Assembly (NCBI GenBank): GCA_964423745.1
Contig: CAYRGG010000002.1
Span: forward strand, 62,001-126,000
Direction: 5' to 3'
Source: CAYRGG01 sp964423745
GTDB lineage: Bacteria > Pseudomonadota > Gammaproteobacteria > Competibacterales > Competibacteraceae
Length of the DNA stretch: 64,000 nt
In this document: piece by piece, positions 34,803-42,897 of the stretch
Layout of the letters: each line of letters begins with the position of its first letter
How positions within the stretch are numbered: the stretch's first letter is position 1
The notes under the pieces: model-generated
Databases searched by the model: none
The model's input: the letters and a program-made list of their open reading frames with translations, nothing else
What the model was told of the DNA's origin: nothing
Made by a program: the position numbers and the translations under genes

Positions 34803-37345
34803 TACACCACCTCCCGAAAACGAATGACTTTTTCCTCGGGTTTGGCGGGACGAATCTGACCTCGTTCGTGTACGAATACCACCCGATTGTCGGGTTTGTC
34901 ACTATTGACAAAGTGACTAAAGCGTTTGAGTTTTTCCGGGTCTTCAATGGTGGTTTTCCATTCGCATTGGAAGGTATCGACCACCTGGGCCATCTGCTGT
35001 TCAAGCTCAGCGCCGATACCCAATGTGTCGTCGATGATCACCTCACGTAGGTAGTCCAGGCCACCTTCCAGGTTGTTTAACCAAGTGGACGTGCGTTGTA
35101 GACGCTCAGCGGTTTTAATATAAAACATCAAAAAACGATCGATGGTGCGAATCAGGGTTGCATCGTCTAAATCGATGGCGAACAGATCCGCATGGCGGGG
35201 TTTCATACCGCCATTGCCGCAAACATACAAATTCCAACCCTTTTCCGTAGCGATGACGCCCACATCTTTGCTCTGGGCTTCGGCGCATTCCCGGGTGCAA
35301 CCGGATACCGCCATTTTGATTTTGTGGGGTGAACGCAAGCCTCGGTAGCGGTTTTCCACCTGGATGGCCATGGATACGCTGTCCTGTACCCCATAACGGC
35401 ACCAACTGGTGCCCACACAGGATTTCACCGTGCGCAATGCCTTAGCGTAGGCGTGGCCGCTCTCAAAACCGGCGTCCACCAATTCTCGCCAAATATCCGG
35501 CAATTGATGCACCTGAGCACCGAACATATCGATGCGTTGACCACCGGTAATTTTGGTATACAAGCCATAGTTTTTAGCCACCTGGCCCAGCACGATGAGT
35601 TTATCAGGGCTGATCTCCCCGCCGGGGATGCGGGGCACAATCGAATAGGTGCCATCCTTTTGCAGATTGCCGAGAAAACGATCGTTAGTGTCTTGCAGAC
35701 CGGTATGCTCGTTCTTTAACACATACTCGTTCCAACAGGAAGCCAGAATAGAGGCCACTGCGGGTTTACAAATGTCACAGCCGCGGCCTTGACCATGACT
35801 ATCGAGCAACGCTTTAAAGGATTTTATGCTTTCTACCCGCACTAGGTGATAGAGTTCTTGGCGGGAGTAGGGGAAGTGCTCGCACAGATGGTTATTGACG
35901 GCGATACCCCGGCGTTTTAGTTCCGCATCCAGCACTTGTTTCACCAAAGGCGCACAGCCACCGCAACTGGTGCTAGCTTTGGTGCAGCTTTTAAGATCGC
36001 CCAATGCCATAACGCCCCCCTCGATGGCCGCGTGGAGATGGCCTTTAGAGACGTTGTTACAGGAGCAGATTTGGGCGCTGTCGGGTAATACGTCGACACC
36101 TAATGCCGGTGACGTAGCGCCGTCCCGTTGGGGCAAAATCAGCGTATCGGGATGAGGAGGGAGTTTAATGCCATTAAGGGCCAATTGCAGCAGATTGCCG
36201 TAAGCGTCGGTATCGCCCACCAGCACTGCGCCCAGTAGATGTTTGCCGTTTTCCGACACGACGATTTTTTTGTAGATTTCCTGTGCTTCGTCACTGAAAC
36301 AGTAGGCCCGGCTGCCGGGGGTACGACCATGACCATCGCCGATACTGGCCACATCCACGCCCAAGAGCTTGAGTTTGGTGCTCATATCGGCCCCGGTAAA
36401 GGCCGCTGAAGTTGCGTCTTCTAGAAGATGATCCACCGCCACCTGAGCCATCTGATAACCGGGTGCCACCAGACCGAAGATCTGACCATTCCACAGGGCG
36501 CATTCGCCGATGGCATAGATATTCGTATCGGAAGTGCGGCAGTAATTGTCGATCACCACACCACCCCGAGGACCTATCTCGAGTTCACAGTGGTGGGCCA
36601 ATTCATCCCGTGGACGGATGCCCGCGGAAAATACCACCAGATCGGTTTCCAGGGACTCGTCGTCGGCAAAGTTAAGCCGGTGGCGACAAGTTTCGCCCGC
36701 GCCGATTTCGCGGGTATTTTTGCTCAAGTGAACCTGCACCCCTAGTTTTTCGATTTTACGCTGCAACATGAGGGCACCGCCGTCATCCATCTGCACCGCC
36801 ATGAGGCGTGGCGCAAACTCCACTACATGGGGTTCTAGTCCTAGTTCCTTCAGGGCATTGGCGCATTCCAATCCTAGTAACCCACCGCCGATGACTGTGC
36901 CGACTCGGCTGTCCTTAGCCGCAATCGCGATTTTGTCCAAATCATTTAAAGTGCGGTACACCAGACAGTGGGATCGATCCCGACCAGGAATAGGCGGTAC
37001 AAAAGGAAACGAACCGGTGGCTAACACCAGTTTGTCATAGGGTATTTCACGGCCCTGTTGAGAAATCACTATTTGACGTTGGCGGTCGATGGTATCAGCC
37101 CGCTCACCTTGATAGACCGTAATGTGGTTATCTTTATAAAAATCCGCTGCAACCAGGCTGAGGTCTTCAGCCGAACGGCCGCTGAAGTACTCAGAAAGAT
37201 GTACCCGGTCATAGGCAAGCTGAGGTTCTTCGCAAAAAGTGGCGATTTGGTAATGATTATGGGCACCGCGAGCCACCAGCATCTCTAAACACTTATGACC
37301 CACCATTCCATTGCCGATAACTAGCAAGCGAGGGGTAGTTGGCAT
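34802..37345 (-). CDS. nirB: NAD(P)H-dependent nitrite reductase large subunit NirB
   Basis: This 847-residue enzyme reduces nitrite to ammonium with six electrons from NAD(P)H. Order of domains: FAD/NAD diaphorase (about 1-400; VIGNGMVGHKCLEML, VIGGGLLGLECANAL), a BFD-type 2Fe-2S site (ICSCNNVSKG about 425 and TSCGGCAPL about 460), a ferredoxin-like half and the siroheme/4Fe-4S domain with SCVGTSWCRYG (about 640) and AVSGCTRECAEAQ (about 680). Length equals the family norm. It is the second gene of the leftward nitrate operon, 238 bases after the transporter gene; that gap holds two palindromic repeats. Confidence 0.96.
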   Translation of the reverse strand: MPTTPRLLVIGNGMVGHKCLEMLVARGAHNHYQIATFCEEPQLAYDRVHLSEYFSGRSAEDLSLVAADFYKDNHITVYQGERADTIDRQRQIVISQQGREIPYDKLVLATGSFPFVPPIPGRDRSHCLVYRTLNDLDKIAIAAKDSRVGTVIGGGLLGLECANALKELGLEPHVVEFAPRLMAVQMDDGGALMLQRKIEKLGVQVHLSKNTREIGAGETCRHRLNFADDESLETDLVVFSAGIRPRDELAHHCELEIGPRGGVVIDNYCRTSDTNIYAIGECALWNGQIFGLVAPGYQMAQVAVDHLLEDATSAAFTGADMSTKLKLLGVDVASIGDGHGRTPGSRAYCFSDEAQEIYKKIVVSENGKHLLGAVLVGDTDAYGNLLQLALNGIKLPPHPDTLILPQRDGATSPALGVDVLPDSAQICSCNNVSKGHLHAAIEGGVMALGDLKSCTKASTSCGGCAPLVKQVLDAELKRRGIAVNNHLCEHFPYSRQELYHLVRVESIKSFKALLDSHGQGRGCDICKPAVASILASCWNEYVLKNEHTGLQDTNDRFLGNLQKDGTYSIVPRIPGGEISPDKLIVLGQVAKNYGLYTKITGGQRIDMFGAQVHQLPDIWRELVDAGFESGHAYAKALRTVKSCVGTSWCRYGVQDSVSMAIQVENRYRGLRSPHKIKMAVSGCTRECAEAQSKDVGVIATEKGWNLYVCGNGGMKPRHADLFAIDLDDATLIRTIDRFLMFYIKTAERLQRTSTWLNNLEGGLDYLREVIIDDTLGIGAELEQQMAQVVDTFQCEWKTTIEDPEKLKRFSHFVNSDKPDNRVVFVHERGQIRPAKPEEKVIRFREVV

Positions 37346-37389
37346 GGCTAAAATTCTCTCGTTTGAAAAGGGTTGCTTTGCTTTATGGC

Positions 37390-37494
37390 GGACTTACGCA
37401 GCTCGTTCCAGAGGACGCCGTGAACACTTCCCTGTAGGCTTGACTGCGGCCATCCAGGCCCTGAGGACACCTCTTTCACGAGCTACCCAAGTCC
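37390..37494 (-). repeat. 105-bp palindromic repeat, copy A
   Basis: This element lies between the nitrate transporter and nirB genes. Its minus-strand sequence shares long blocks with the element at 63012-63118: GTGAAAGAGGTGTC, GGCCTGGATGGCCGCAGTCA, TTCACGGCGTCCTCTG and AACGAGC. Ends are inverted (GGACTT and AAGTCC), and internal arms AGCTCGT/ACGAGCT and AGAGG/CCTCT can pair, so the transcript can fold into one long branched hairpin. It encodes nothing visible and looks like a non-autonomous dispersed repeat. Confidence 0.75.
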
Positions 37495-37500
37495 TTATTT

Positions 37501-37588
37501 ACGTAACACTTACCGTTCAAGAACAGCTATTCCATGAATGAACAGTCTAGGGGTGAAAGCGGTCCCCCCGGACTGACGGTAAGTTACG
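37501..37588. repeat. Inverted repeat overlapping the 3' end of the nitrate transporter gene
   Basis: ACGTAACACTTACCGT (37501-37516) and ACGGTAAGTTACG (37576-37588) are inverted copies, differing by one inserted base, around a 59-base interior. The right arm includes the stop codon of the transporter gene. It directly abuts repeat copy A, so this gap is built almost entirely from foldable DNA. It may act as a processing or attenuation site within the operon, or be a second small repeat. Confidence 0.5.
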
Positions 37589-38933
37589 CACGGGCGGCTG
37601 CCAGAGCGGTGCGTTCCTGTACTGCTTGGGCGAAGTTGGCGTTTTCCTCGCGGATGGTTTGGGGAGAGAAGCGCACCAAGAGGGCTGCGAAAGAGCAAAC
37701 TACTACGGCCATGCCTAAGTACAAAAGGCCCTGTTGATAGGTCAGCGCTTCGGATTTGAACAAGAAGCCCGCCATTACGGCACCGGCATTGCCACCCGCA
37801 CCGACGATGCCTGCCACGGCGCCCAAAGCCTTTTTATTGATAAACGGTACAATGCCATAAGTGGCCCCTTCGGACATCTGCACGAACAGAGAGAAAAACA
37901 CCATGCTGCTAACCGCCACCACGAGCACAGTCATTTGGGAGAATAAGATCAGCGCCCAACCCTCTAAGAACAACACGCCGAACAAAAACAACACACGACC
38001 CTTGAGTCCCATGCGTTTCGCAAACATATCGGAGAAGATGCCGCCTAGACTGCGGGCAAAGATATTCATGAGACCGAATAGCCCAGCGATTAACCCGGCG
38101 GTCTTAAGATCCAATTGGAAATTGTCGAAATAATAAATGGCGGCGATGTTGTTGATGGTCAATTCCACCCCAAAGCAGGCGGCATAGACGATAAACAGCG
38201 CCCATACCCGAAAGTCCCGAGCGGCGATCAGAAACGATCCGCTGGCACTGCGTTCTTTGGTCGCTGGGGGCAATAGTCCCTTGGCACGCAGATCCGCATA
38301 GTTGCCATCGGGACAGTCGGTGGTAAAGCGGTAATAGAGAATACCGGTCAAAAACAAGACGACGCCGGGGACAATCATGGCGAAGCGCCAGCCTAGGGTT
38401 TCCTCCACTCCGAACATGAGGACTGCAGCGAAAATCAGCGGCATCACCATTTGCGTTACGCCACCGCCTAAGTTACCCCAGCCCGCCGTGGTAGCGTTGG
38501 CAGTACCCACCACGTTGGGGGCAAACATCACCGAGGTATGGTACTGGGTAATCACAAAAGAGGCTCCAATGGCACCGATACCTAAACGAAATAGTAGGAA
38601 CGACTCATAGCTATCGGCCAGTCCGATGCACATTACCGGAATGGAACCCAGCACCAACAGCCAAGAATAGGTCTTACGAGGACCGATCTTATCGCACAAA
38701 GGCCCGATCAATAGCCGCACCAAAATGGTGATGGCCACCGAAGCGATGATAGTATTGCCGATCTCGCCTTTAGTAAGCCCGAGATCGTCTCGCACCACCG
38801 CCATCAAAGGGGCGATACCAAACCAACCAAAAAAACACAGGAAAAAGGCGAACCAAGTCAGGTGAAAGGTGCGCATTTGAATGGTTTTCAGGCTAAACAA
38901 ATTGATGCGTGTCGCTTTATTTTGTACTTCCAC
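37584..38933 (-). CDS. Nitrate/nitrite transporter, MFS NNP family (NarK/NasA-type)
   Basis: This 449-residue protein has 12 predicted membrane segments and the nitrate/nitrite porter signatures: TFHLTWFAFFLCFFGWFGIAP in helix 1, GPLCDKIGPRKTYSW after helix 2, and the nitrate motif GWGNLGGGVTQ (about 165). It imports nitrate for assimilation. It starts at GTG with GGAGAG 8 bases upstream and is the first gene of the operon, behind a 190-base regulatory leader. NarK and NasA are the usual names; with nasA already used for the reductase I leave the symbol empty. Confidence 0.92.
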   Translation of the reverse strand: MEVQNKATRINLFSLKTIQMRTFHLTWFAFFLCFFGWFGIAPLMAVVRDDLGLTKGEIGNTIIASVAITILVRLLIGPLCDKIGPRKTYSWLLVLGSIPVMCIGLADSYESFLLFRLGIGAIGASFVITQYHTSVMFAPNVVGTANATTAGWGNLGGGVTQMVMPLIFAAVLMFGVEETLGWRFAMIVPGVVLFLTGILYYRFTTDCPDGNYADLRAKGLLPPATKERSASGSFLIAARDFRVWALFIVYAACFGVELTINNIAAIYYFDNFQLDLKTAGLIAGLFGLMNIFARSLGGIFSDMFAKRMGLKGRVLFLFGVLFLEGWALILFSQMTVLVVAVSSMVFFSLFVQMSEGATYGIVPFINKKALGAVAGIVGAGGNAGAVMAGFLFKSEALTYQQGLLYLGMAVVVCSFAALLVRFSPQTIREENANFAQAVQERTALAAARA

Positions 38934-38971
38934 GAGATAAACTCTCCAAGCTGCTAGTCAAAACCCAAAGC

Positions 38972-39019
38972 AAAAAAAAACGCCTGATCGGAACGGGAAT
39001 AGGTTCCGAATCAGACGCC
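38972..39019 (-). terminator. Leader terminator upstream of the nitrate transporter gene
   Basis: On the minus strand, GCGTCTGATTCGGAAC pairs with GTTCCGATCAGGCG (one bulged T) around an 8-base loop and is followed by nine T (38980-38972). This is a strong rho-independent terminator, yet it stands 38 bases before the first gene, so it must be bypassed for expression. Its 5' arm shares GCGTCTG with the hairpin at 39012-39027. Confidence 0.85.
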
Positions 39020-39086
39020 TTTGTCTGGTGGGGTGATACTTACAAACCCCTATTGCTGCACAGTTACTTCACTCGCCGTTGAGTGA
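39012..39086 (-). promoter_or_regulatory. ANTAR-target RNA: two hexaloop hairpins controlling the leader terminator
   Basis: In the leader transcript, hairpin P1 (39069-39086) has stem TCACTC/GAGTGA and loop AACGGC. Hairpin P2 (39012-39027) has stem CAGAC/GTCTG and loop AAAGGC. Both six-base loops have A at position 1 and G at position 4, the rule known for RNAs bound by ANTAR antiterminators such as NasR and NasT. P2 shares its 3' arm with the terminator at 38972-39019, so the two structures exclude each other. A GGGGT/ACCCC hairpin (39030-39050) lies between P1 and P2. A NasT gene is present at 49317-49898. Confidence 0.82.
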
Positions 39087-39135
39087 GAGCCAGCTTTTAC
39101 TCGCTAACAATGCGAATAAACTGAGATTCATCTCT

Positions 39136-39150
39136 GCATGACCTATGCCA
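39136..39150 (-). promoter_or_regulatory. Sigma-54 promoter of the nitrate-assimilation operon
   Basis: The minus strand reads TTGGCATAGGTCATGCAG: a GG and a GC separated by exactly 10 bases in a TGGCAy-N-TGC context, as in -24/-12 promoters. Transcription would start near 39124, placing both hexaloop hairpins and the terminator in the leader. This implies NtrC-type control by nitrogen limitation, as in Klebsiella nas operons. Confidence 0.65.
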
Positions 39151-39223
39151 ATTCTCTTTATGATTTTATATGTTTGATTTGATTTATTTTTTTTCTTTTT
39201 AGGCTGTTTTGGTCGACCGTTAC

Positions 39224-39271
39224 TGCACTATGAAAAGACAAATCCCATTGTTGTTGCTTTAATAGTGTGCA
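39224..39271. promoter_or_regulatory. Candidate NtrC enhancer sites
   Basis: Two imperfect matches to the NtrC site (TGCAC-N-GTGCA type) lie at 39224-39240 (TGCACTATGAAAAGACA, good left half) and 39255-39271 (TGCTTTAATAGTGTGCA, good right half). Their centres are 31 bases apart and about 108 and 139 bases from the predicted start, spacing like that of known NtrC enhancers. Matches are partial, so this is tentative. Confidence 0.35.
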
Positions 39272-39416
39272 TGGGTTTATTTGCGCCGCGAATTAAAAGA
39301 GATGGGTGTTAAGAGGGTGCGTCACCCAACCAATGCCTTACGTAGGATTGATATACTTCATAAAAAAGAGTGATTCCTTAAAGCAACCTTTATTTAACCA
39401 CTACGAGATAAGATCC

Positions 39417-39665
39417 ATGAAAGACGCGCAACTTCTTAAACGCATTATAATCAACCCTAAAGTGATGGTGGGGAAACCTGTGATCAGAGATACACGCCTA
39501 ACGGTCGATTATATTCTCAATCTATTGGCCCATGGGGCGACAGTAAATGAAGTGTTGGAAGAATACGAAGGTCTTTCTCAAGAAGATATTCAGGCTTGTT
39601 TGTTGTTTGCCACTAAGGCTTTAGAAAACACTACATTCATGCCGCTGACAAAAGAAACCATTTAA
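39417..39665 (+). CDS. DUF433 antitoxin
   Basis: This 82-residue protein has the DUF433 pattern: KRIIINPKVMVGKPVIRDTRLTV, then ILNLLAHGATVNEVLEEYEGLSQEDIQACLLFATKAL. The usual Cys/Gly of the GKPCIRGTR segment are replaced (GKPVIRDTR), so it is divergent from the copy at 29053-29280. I chose the ATG at 39417; the longer upstream frame has no similarity. The toxin-like gene follows immediately. Confidence 0.87.
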   Translation: MKDAQLLKRIIINPKVMVGKPVIRDTRLTVDYILNLLAHGATVNEVLEEYEGLSQEDIQACLLFATKALENTTFMPLTKETI

Positions 39666-40016
39666 ATGCGCTTTCTGGTGGATGAATGCACAGGTCCAGC
39701 GGTCGCTCGTTGGCTGCGAAACCAACAATATGAAGTCTTTTCTGTGTACGAAGAAGCCCATGGTATAGAGGATGATGTCATTATTCAAAAAGCTTTTGAA
39801 GAGCACTGGATTTTGATTACCAATGATAAAGACTTTGGAGAAAAGGTTTACCGAGACCAGCGCCCGCACCGGGGCATCGTGTTTCTTCGCCTTAAGGATG
39901 GACGGGCTACCATTAAAATTGAGGTGCTATGCCGTTTGTTTGCACATTATGCAGATCGACTTCAAGATCATTTTGTTATAGTTACTGAGACACAGGTGCG
40001 TTTTGCTAAGACTTAG
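39666..40016 (+). CDS. DUF5615 PIN-like toxin
   Basis: This 116-residue protein starts directly after the stop of the DUF433 gene (TAA-ATG). It shows the DUF5615 pattern: MRFLVDECTGPAVARWLRNQQYEV (acidic residues 6-7), VIIQKAFEEHWILITNDKDFGEKVYR (acidic cluster about 58-61) and HRGIVFLRLKD. All acidic positions are kept, so the pair looks functional. Its sequence differs much from the copy at 28718-29056, so the two pairs were probably acquired separately. Confidence 0.86.
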   Translation: MRFLVDECTGPAVARWLRNQQYEVFSVYEEAHGIEDDVIIQKAFEEHWILITNDKDFGEKVYRDQRPHRGIVFLRLKDGRATIKIEVLCRLFAHYADRLQDHFVIVTETQVRFAKT

Positions 40017-40107
40017 TGTTGATACAATATTCTGCATTAACGAGGATTATCTTTTCGATAACCTGATACAGGGTAAATAGTTAAATCATCGACAGGAGAA
40101 TTATGCT

Positions 40108-41100
40108 ATGTACGACGATGTCACTGAAGTGCAAAGCAGCGCTACTGATTTTGAGCGTCGGAGCTTTATAAAAAAGGCAGGTTCCATGGCTGCCGGTGGT
40201 GCGGCGATTGTGACGACTGCCGGCCTAGGAAAGGACGCACTTGCTCAAGAAGAAGATACAAAAATGAAACTACTGAGTGGAAAGACAGCGTTTATTACCG
40301 GAGCCGCACGTGGTATTGGTCGTTCGATTGCCGAGACATTCGCAGCACACGGCGCGAATGTGGCCATGATCGACATTGCCGACCCTTCAAAATTGAATTC
40401 GTCACAAGGGTATCGCGTTGCCAATATGGACGAATTCAATGAAGCGGTTGCGGCGGTTCAGGAACACGGCACTAACGTTTTGCAGATACAGACCGATGTG
40501 CGGGATCTGGATGCTTTGGAGTCCGCAGCGAAAAAAACCAATGAAGAACTGGGCGGGATCGACATCGTGGTTGCTAATGCGGGGTATGTGGCCTGGCATA
40601 GTTTCGAAGAGGGTACTCCCCAACTCTGGAAAGACGTGGTGGATGTCAATGTCCATGGTGTCTTCAATACAGCCAAGGCAACGATTCCCTATCTTAAACA
40701 AGGTGGTGGCGGACGTATCATCAATCTGTCATCTGTTGGGGGGCGTGCCGGTTTTGCAGGAAACGGTGCTTATACCCCAACAAAATGGGCGGTTACCGGT
40801 ATGACAAAGCAGGCCGCTCAAGAGCTGGGGCAGTATAATATTGCCGTCAATGCGATCGCACCTGGTGCCGTTAATACTCCTCTGTACCGGAGCGAAGGTC
40901 AAATGCGCTCAATGGGTGTGATGAGTGCGGAGGAACAAGACAAGCTGGTTAACCCCATCAGTCCCCTTGGCAATACCGGGGCGATTGAACCTCAGGATGT
41001 CGCCGATACGGCTCTATTTTTAGCCAGTGATGCCGCAAAGACGATCTCCGGCACGATCATCGATAACGCCATGGGTTTCAACGCCAGCTATACAGCTTAA
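40108..41100 (+). CDS. Short-chain dehydrogenase/reductase with a Tat-type signal
   Basis: This 330-residue protein begins with a twin-arginine signal (ERRSFIKKAGSMAAGGAAIVTTAGLGKDALAQ, RR at about residues 17-18), followed by a complete classical SDR domain. The SDR has TGAARGIG (cofactor site, about 64-71), NAG (about 151), the catalytic Ser in NLSSVGG and YTPTK (about 222-226), and NAIAPGAVNTPLY. SDRs are normally cytoplasmic; a Tat signal would export it folded with its nicotinamide cofactor bound. The insert IADPSKLNSSQGYRV after the Asp of DIAD suggests NAD preference and resembles mycofactocin-type SDRs, but no mycofactocin gene is seen. Substrate unknown. Confidence 0.85.
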   Translation: MYDDVTEVQSSATDFERRSFIKKAGSMAAGGAAIVTTAGLGKDALAQEEDTKMKLLSGKTAFITGAARGIGRSIAETFAAHGANVAMIDIADPSKLNSSQGYRVANMDEFNEAVAAVQEHGTNVLQIQTDVRDLDALESAAKKTNEELGGIDIVVANAGYVAWHSFEEGTPQLWKDVVDVNVHGVFNTAKATIPYLKQGGGGRIINLSSVGGRAGFAGNGAYTPTKWAVTGMTKQAAQELGQYNIAVNAIAPGAVNTPLYRSEGQMRSMGVMSAEEQDKLVNPISPLGNTGAIEPQDVADTALFLASDAAKTISGTIIDNAMGFNASYTA

Positions 41101-41230
41101 TCTAAACTGAACTAGCCCTGACGGTTCTTGAAAGCAATCATATATCGCCTAGAAAAACTCTGTTCCTCTATGCCATTACATTAGCTCTCAGCTGATGTAG
41201 TGGCGGCTTTCAGTGCATATCTCAAACTCA

Positions 41231-41517
41231 GGAGCGGGCCACGACTTGGAAAGTTACCACCAAAATGCCCCCCTAGTCTTAGGAGCAACCGTGTGTTAAG
41301 GGATGCCGAACTCATAGTCTCCCCCTTACGAAGGGGGAGATTGAGAGGGGGTTTTTAGAGAGCATCTAACGCCAAGACCACCCCCTCTAGCCCCCCCTTG
41401 AAAAGGGGGAGAAACTAACCTCCCTGTAGTAGCGCTTCGTCAGCAAGTCTTTCCAACAAGGCAGGCACCGACACACTAAAAGCTACATAGGATAACTTTC
41501 CAAGTCGGGAGCGGGCC
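41231..41517. mobile_element. MITE-like element with terminal inverted repeats and 10-bp target duplication
   Basis: GACTTGGAAAGTTA (41243-41256) and its exact inverse TAACTTTCCAAGTC (41493-41506) flank a 236-base core. Outside them stand two direct copies of GGAGCGGGCC (41231-41240 and 41508-41517). This is the signature of a transposed element of about 265 bp. The core has no coding frame but contains a hairpin TCTCCCCCTT/AAGGGGGAGA (41318-41340) and a second C-rich/G-rich pair near 41380-41412. No transposase is present, so it is a non-autonomous element. The surrounding 41101-41642 region has no gene. Confidence 0.72.
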
Positions 41518-41616
41518 TGGGGTAACAATGCTAACTTAGTCGATTGGCCCCGGCTTGCTAAGCCGTGTTCTATGGGATGTGACCTCAGCTGTGAGCAGTG
41601 GGTGGATTTGTTGTGG

Positions 41617-41659
41617 TTTCAACCGGATTATTTAAAGATGCATCAAAAAGGTTGCCAAT
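41617..41659 (+). repeat. Duplicated segment, copy 1
   Basis: TTTCAACCGGATT, seven differing bases, then a 23-base block beginning GATGCATCAAAAAGG and ending GGTTGCCAAT match the segment at 43943-43985 in the same orientation. Copy 1 overlaps the last codons (Trp-Gln-Pro-Phe-stop) of the minus-strand TPR-like gene. Confidence 0.7.
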
Positions 41660-42671
41660 TAGCATAATCCCTAACCCGGTCGATGGTATAGCCGGGATTG
41701 ATAAACTCCATGGGATTATGACATAGGTGACACCAAGGATAGGCAATGGCGTAGTCAGCGATCTTGTGCATGGCATCAAAAACCCCCGCGCGATCCTCTA
41801 ATAGGTAAAAGGCTACGGCAAAATAGCCTGCCAAAATGGGTTCCAACGCCGTTTTGGTATACTCAGGTGTATTGAATAAGCGCTGATAGGCGGCGTAAAT
41901 TTCTGTCCTCGCTGAAGACTCCCGTAAATGGGTATCGGCGGCTTCACGATCTTGTGAAAATAAACTCATGGCCCAGCGCTCGATATAGGCTTGGGGAATC
42001 AGCGCATGCAATGGCGATCCAAAGGGCCCGGCGTTCGTCACCTGTCGGGCAAAGGCGAATAGGATATTTTCAACGGGCTCAGGACGCCGATAGAGGGCGA
42101 TTAACATATTACTATGGCCTTGGAAGTGGCTAGCATCCCGAACCAGTAACTGGGTGAAACGATCTTGCAGTGTCTGCCGGTCTAAGTTTAAAGCTCCACC
42201 CGACGCGATGAGATAGGCATAAGGTTCAGGATTGTCGGGCTGGACCTGAGCAGCGCGTTTGAAATCCTCTTCAGCCATTTCCAACCGTTGAAAAAAGGTG
42301 TGCATGGCCAGCATCCCCTGGGGTTGCGAATGCCCCGGTTCATGGCTTTCAAACGCCCATTTCAGGCTATGAATGCCCCGTGCTAACCAAGACTCCGCCA
42401 AGTGTTCGGCATACCAAACCCAGCCATCTAGAAAGGTGGGCCGCCCAGGCCAGTCCCCCAAGGCTGCCATACAGAGGGCATAACTCTGTAGATCTTCATG
42501 CCGACAACGGTCCAATTGTTGGGATAGAGAAAAATATTCACGGTATTTGAGCTGTTCCCGTAGCCCATAGGCTGCTGGCAGACCAAGCCAATTATTGACG
42601 TCAGTTTGAGCACCATAACCCAAATAGCTGGCGATTTTATACACATTACGCCGCAATCCATCGACACCCAT
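41643..42671 (-). CDS. Uncharacterised TPR-like helical protein
   Basis: This 342-residue protein has no signal peptide or membrane segment. It is helical and resembles a TPR-type solenoid: MAEEDFKRAAQVQPDNPEPYAYLIASGG (about 132-160), LQDRFTQLLVRDASHFQGHSNML, and a C-terminal region with YPWCHLCHNPMEFINPGYTIDRVRDY, where CHLCH might bind a metal. Similar proteins occur singly in environmental proteobacteria, some called DUF4034-like, but I cannot assign a function. The 3' end coincides with a repeated segment that also occurs at 43943-43985. Confidence 0.65.
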   Translation of the reverse strand: MGVDGLRRNVYKIASYLGYGAQTDVNNWLGLPAAYGLREQLKYREYFSLSQQLDRCRHEDLQSYALCMAALGDWPGRPTFLDGWVWYAEHLAESWLARGIHSLKWAFESHEPGHSQPQGMLAMHTFFQRLEMAEEDFKRAAQVQPDNPEPYAYLIASGGALNLDRQTLQDRFTQLLVRDASHFQGHSNMLIALYRRPEPVENILFAFARQVTNAGPFGSPLHALIPQAYIERWAMSLFSQDREAADTHLRESSARTEIYAAYQRLFNTPEYTKTALEPILAGYFAVAFYLLEDRAGVFDAMHKIADYAIAYPWCHLCHNPMEFINPGYTIDRVRDYANWQPF

Positions 42672-42897
42672 AGGTTTCTCTCTGCTGCTAAAACATCCTC
42701 AATAGGACGTTATTTTTACTTGGTTGGTTCTTGAAACGACTATTTGTTATCTTGCAGTAAGATCGGTTTTGTATCTAGAGATCTGTTACGAGATAACCCA
42801 TCGAGATGATGTTAGTTAATGTCTGGGAAAAATATAACTACCAAGCACCGCAAAAAATTCTCTATTGCACTAACATTTCATTTAAGTCAGGTTGTTT

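Noticed and set aside
36412..36745. Long plus-strand frames (about 87 and 105 codons) antisense to nirB
   Set aside because: They mirror the codon bias of nirB and show no protein features; a GC-rich coding gene produces such shadows.
39030..39050. GGGGT/ACCCC hairpin as a riboswitch or separate terminator
   Set aside because: It has no T-run and no known aptamer features; it is simply a spacer hairpin between the two ANTAR loops.
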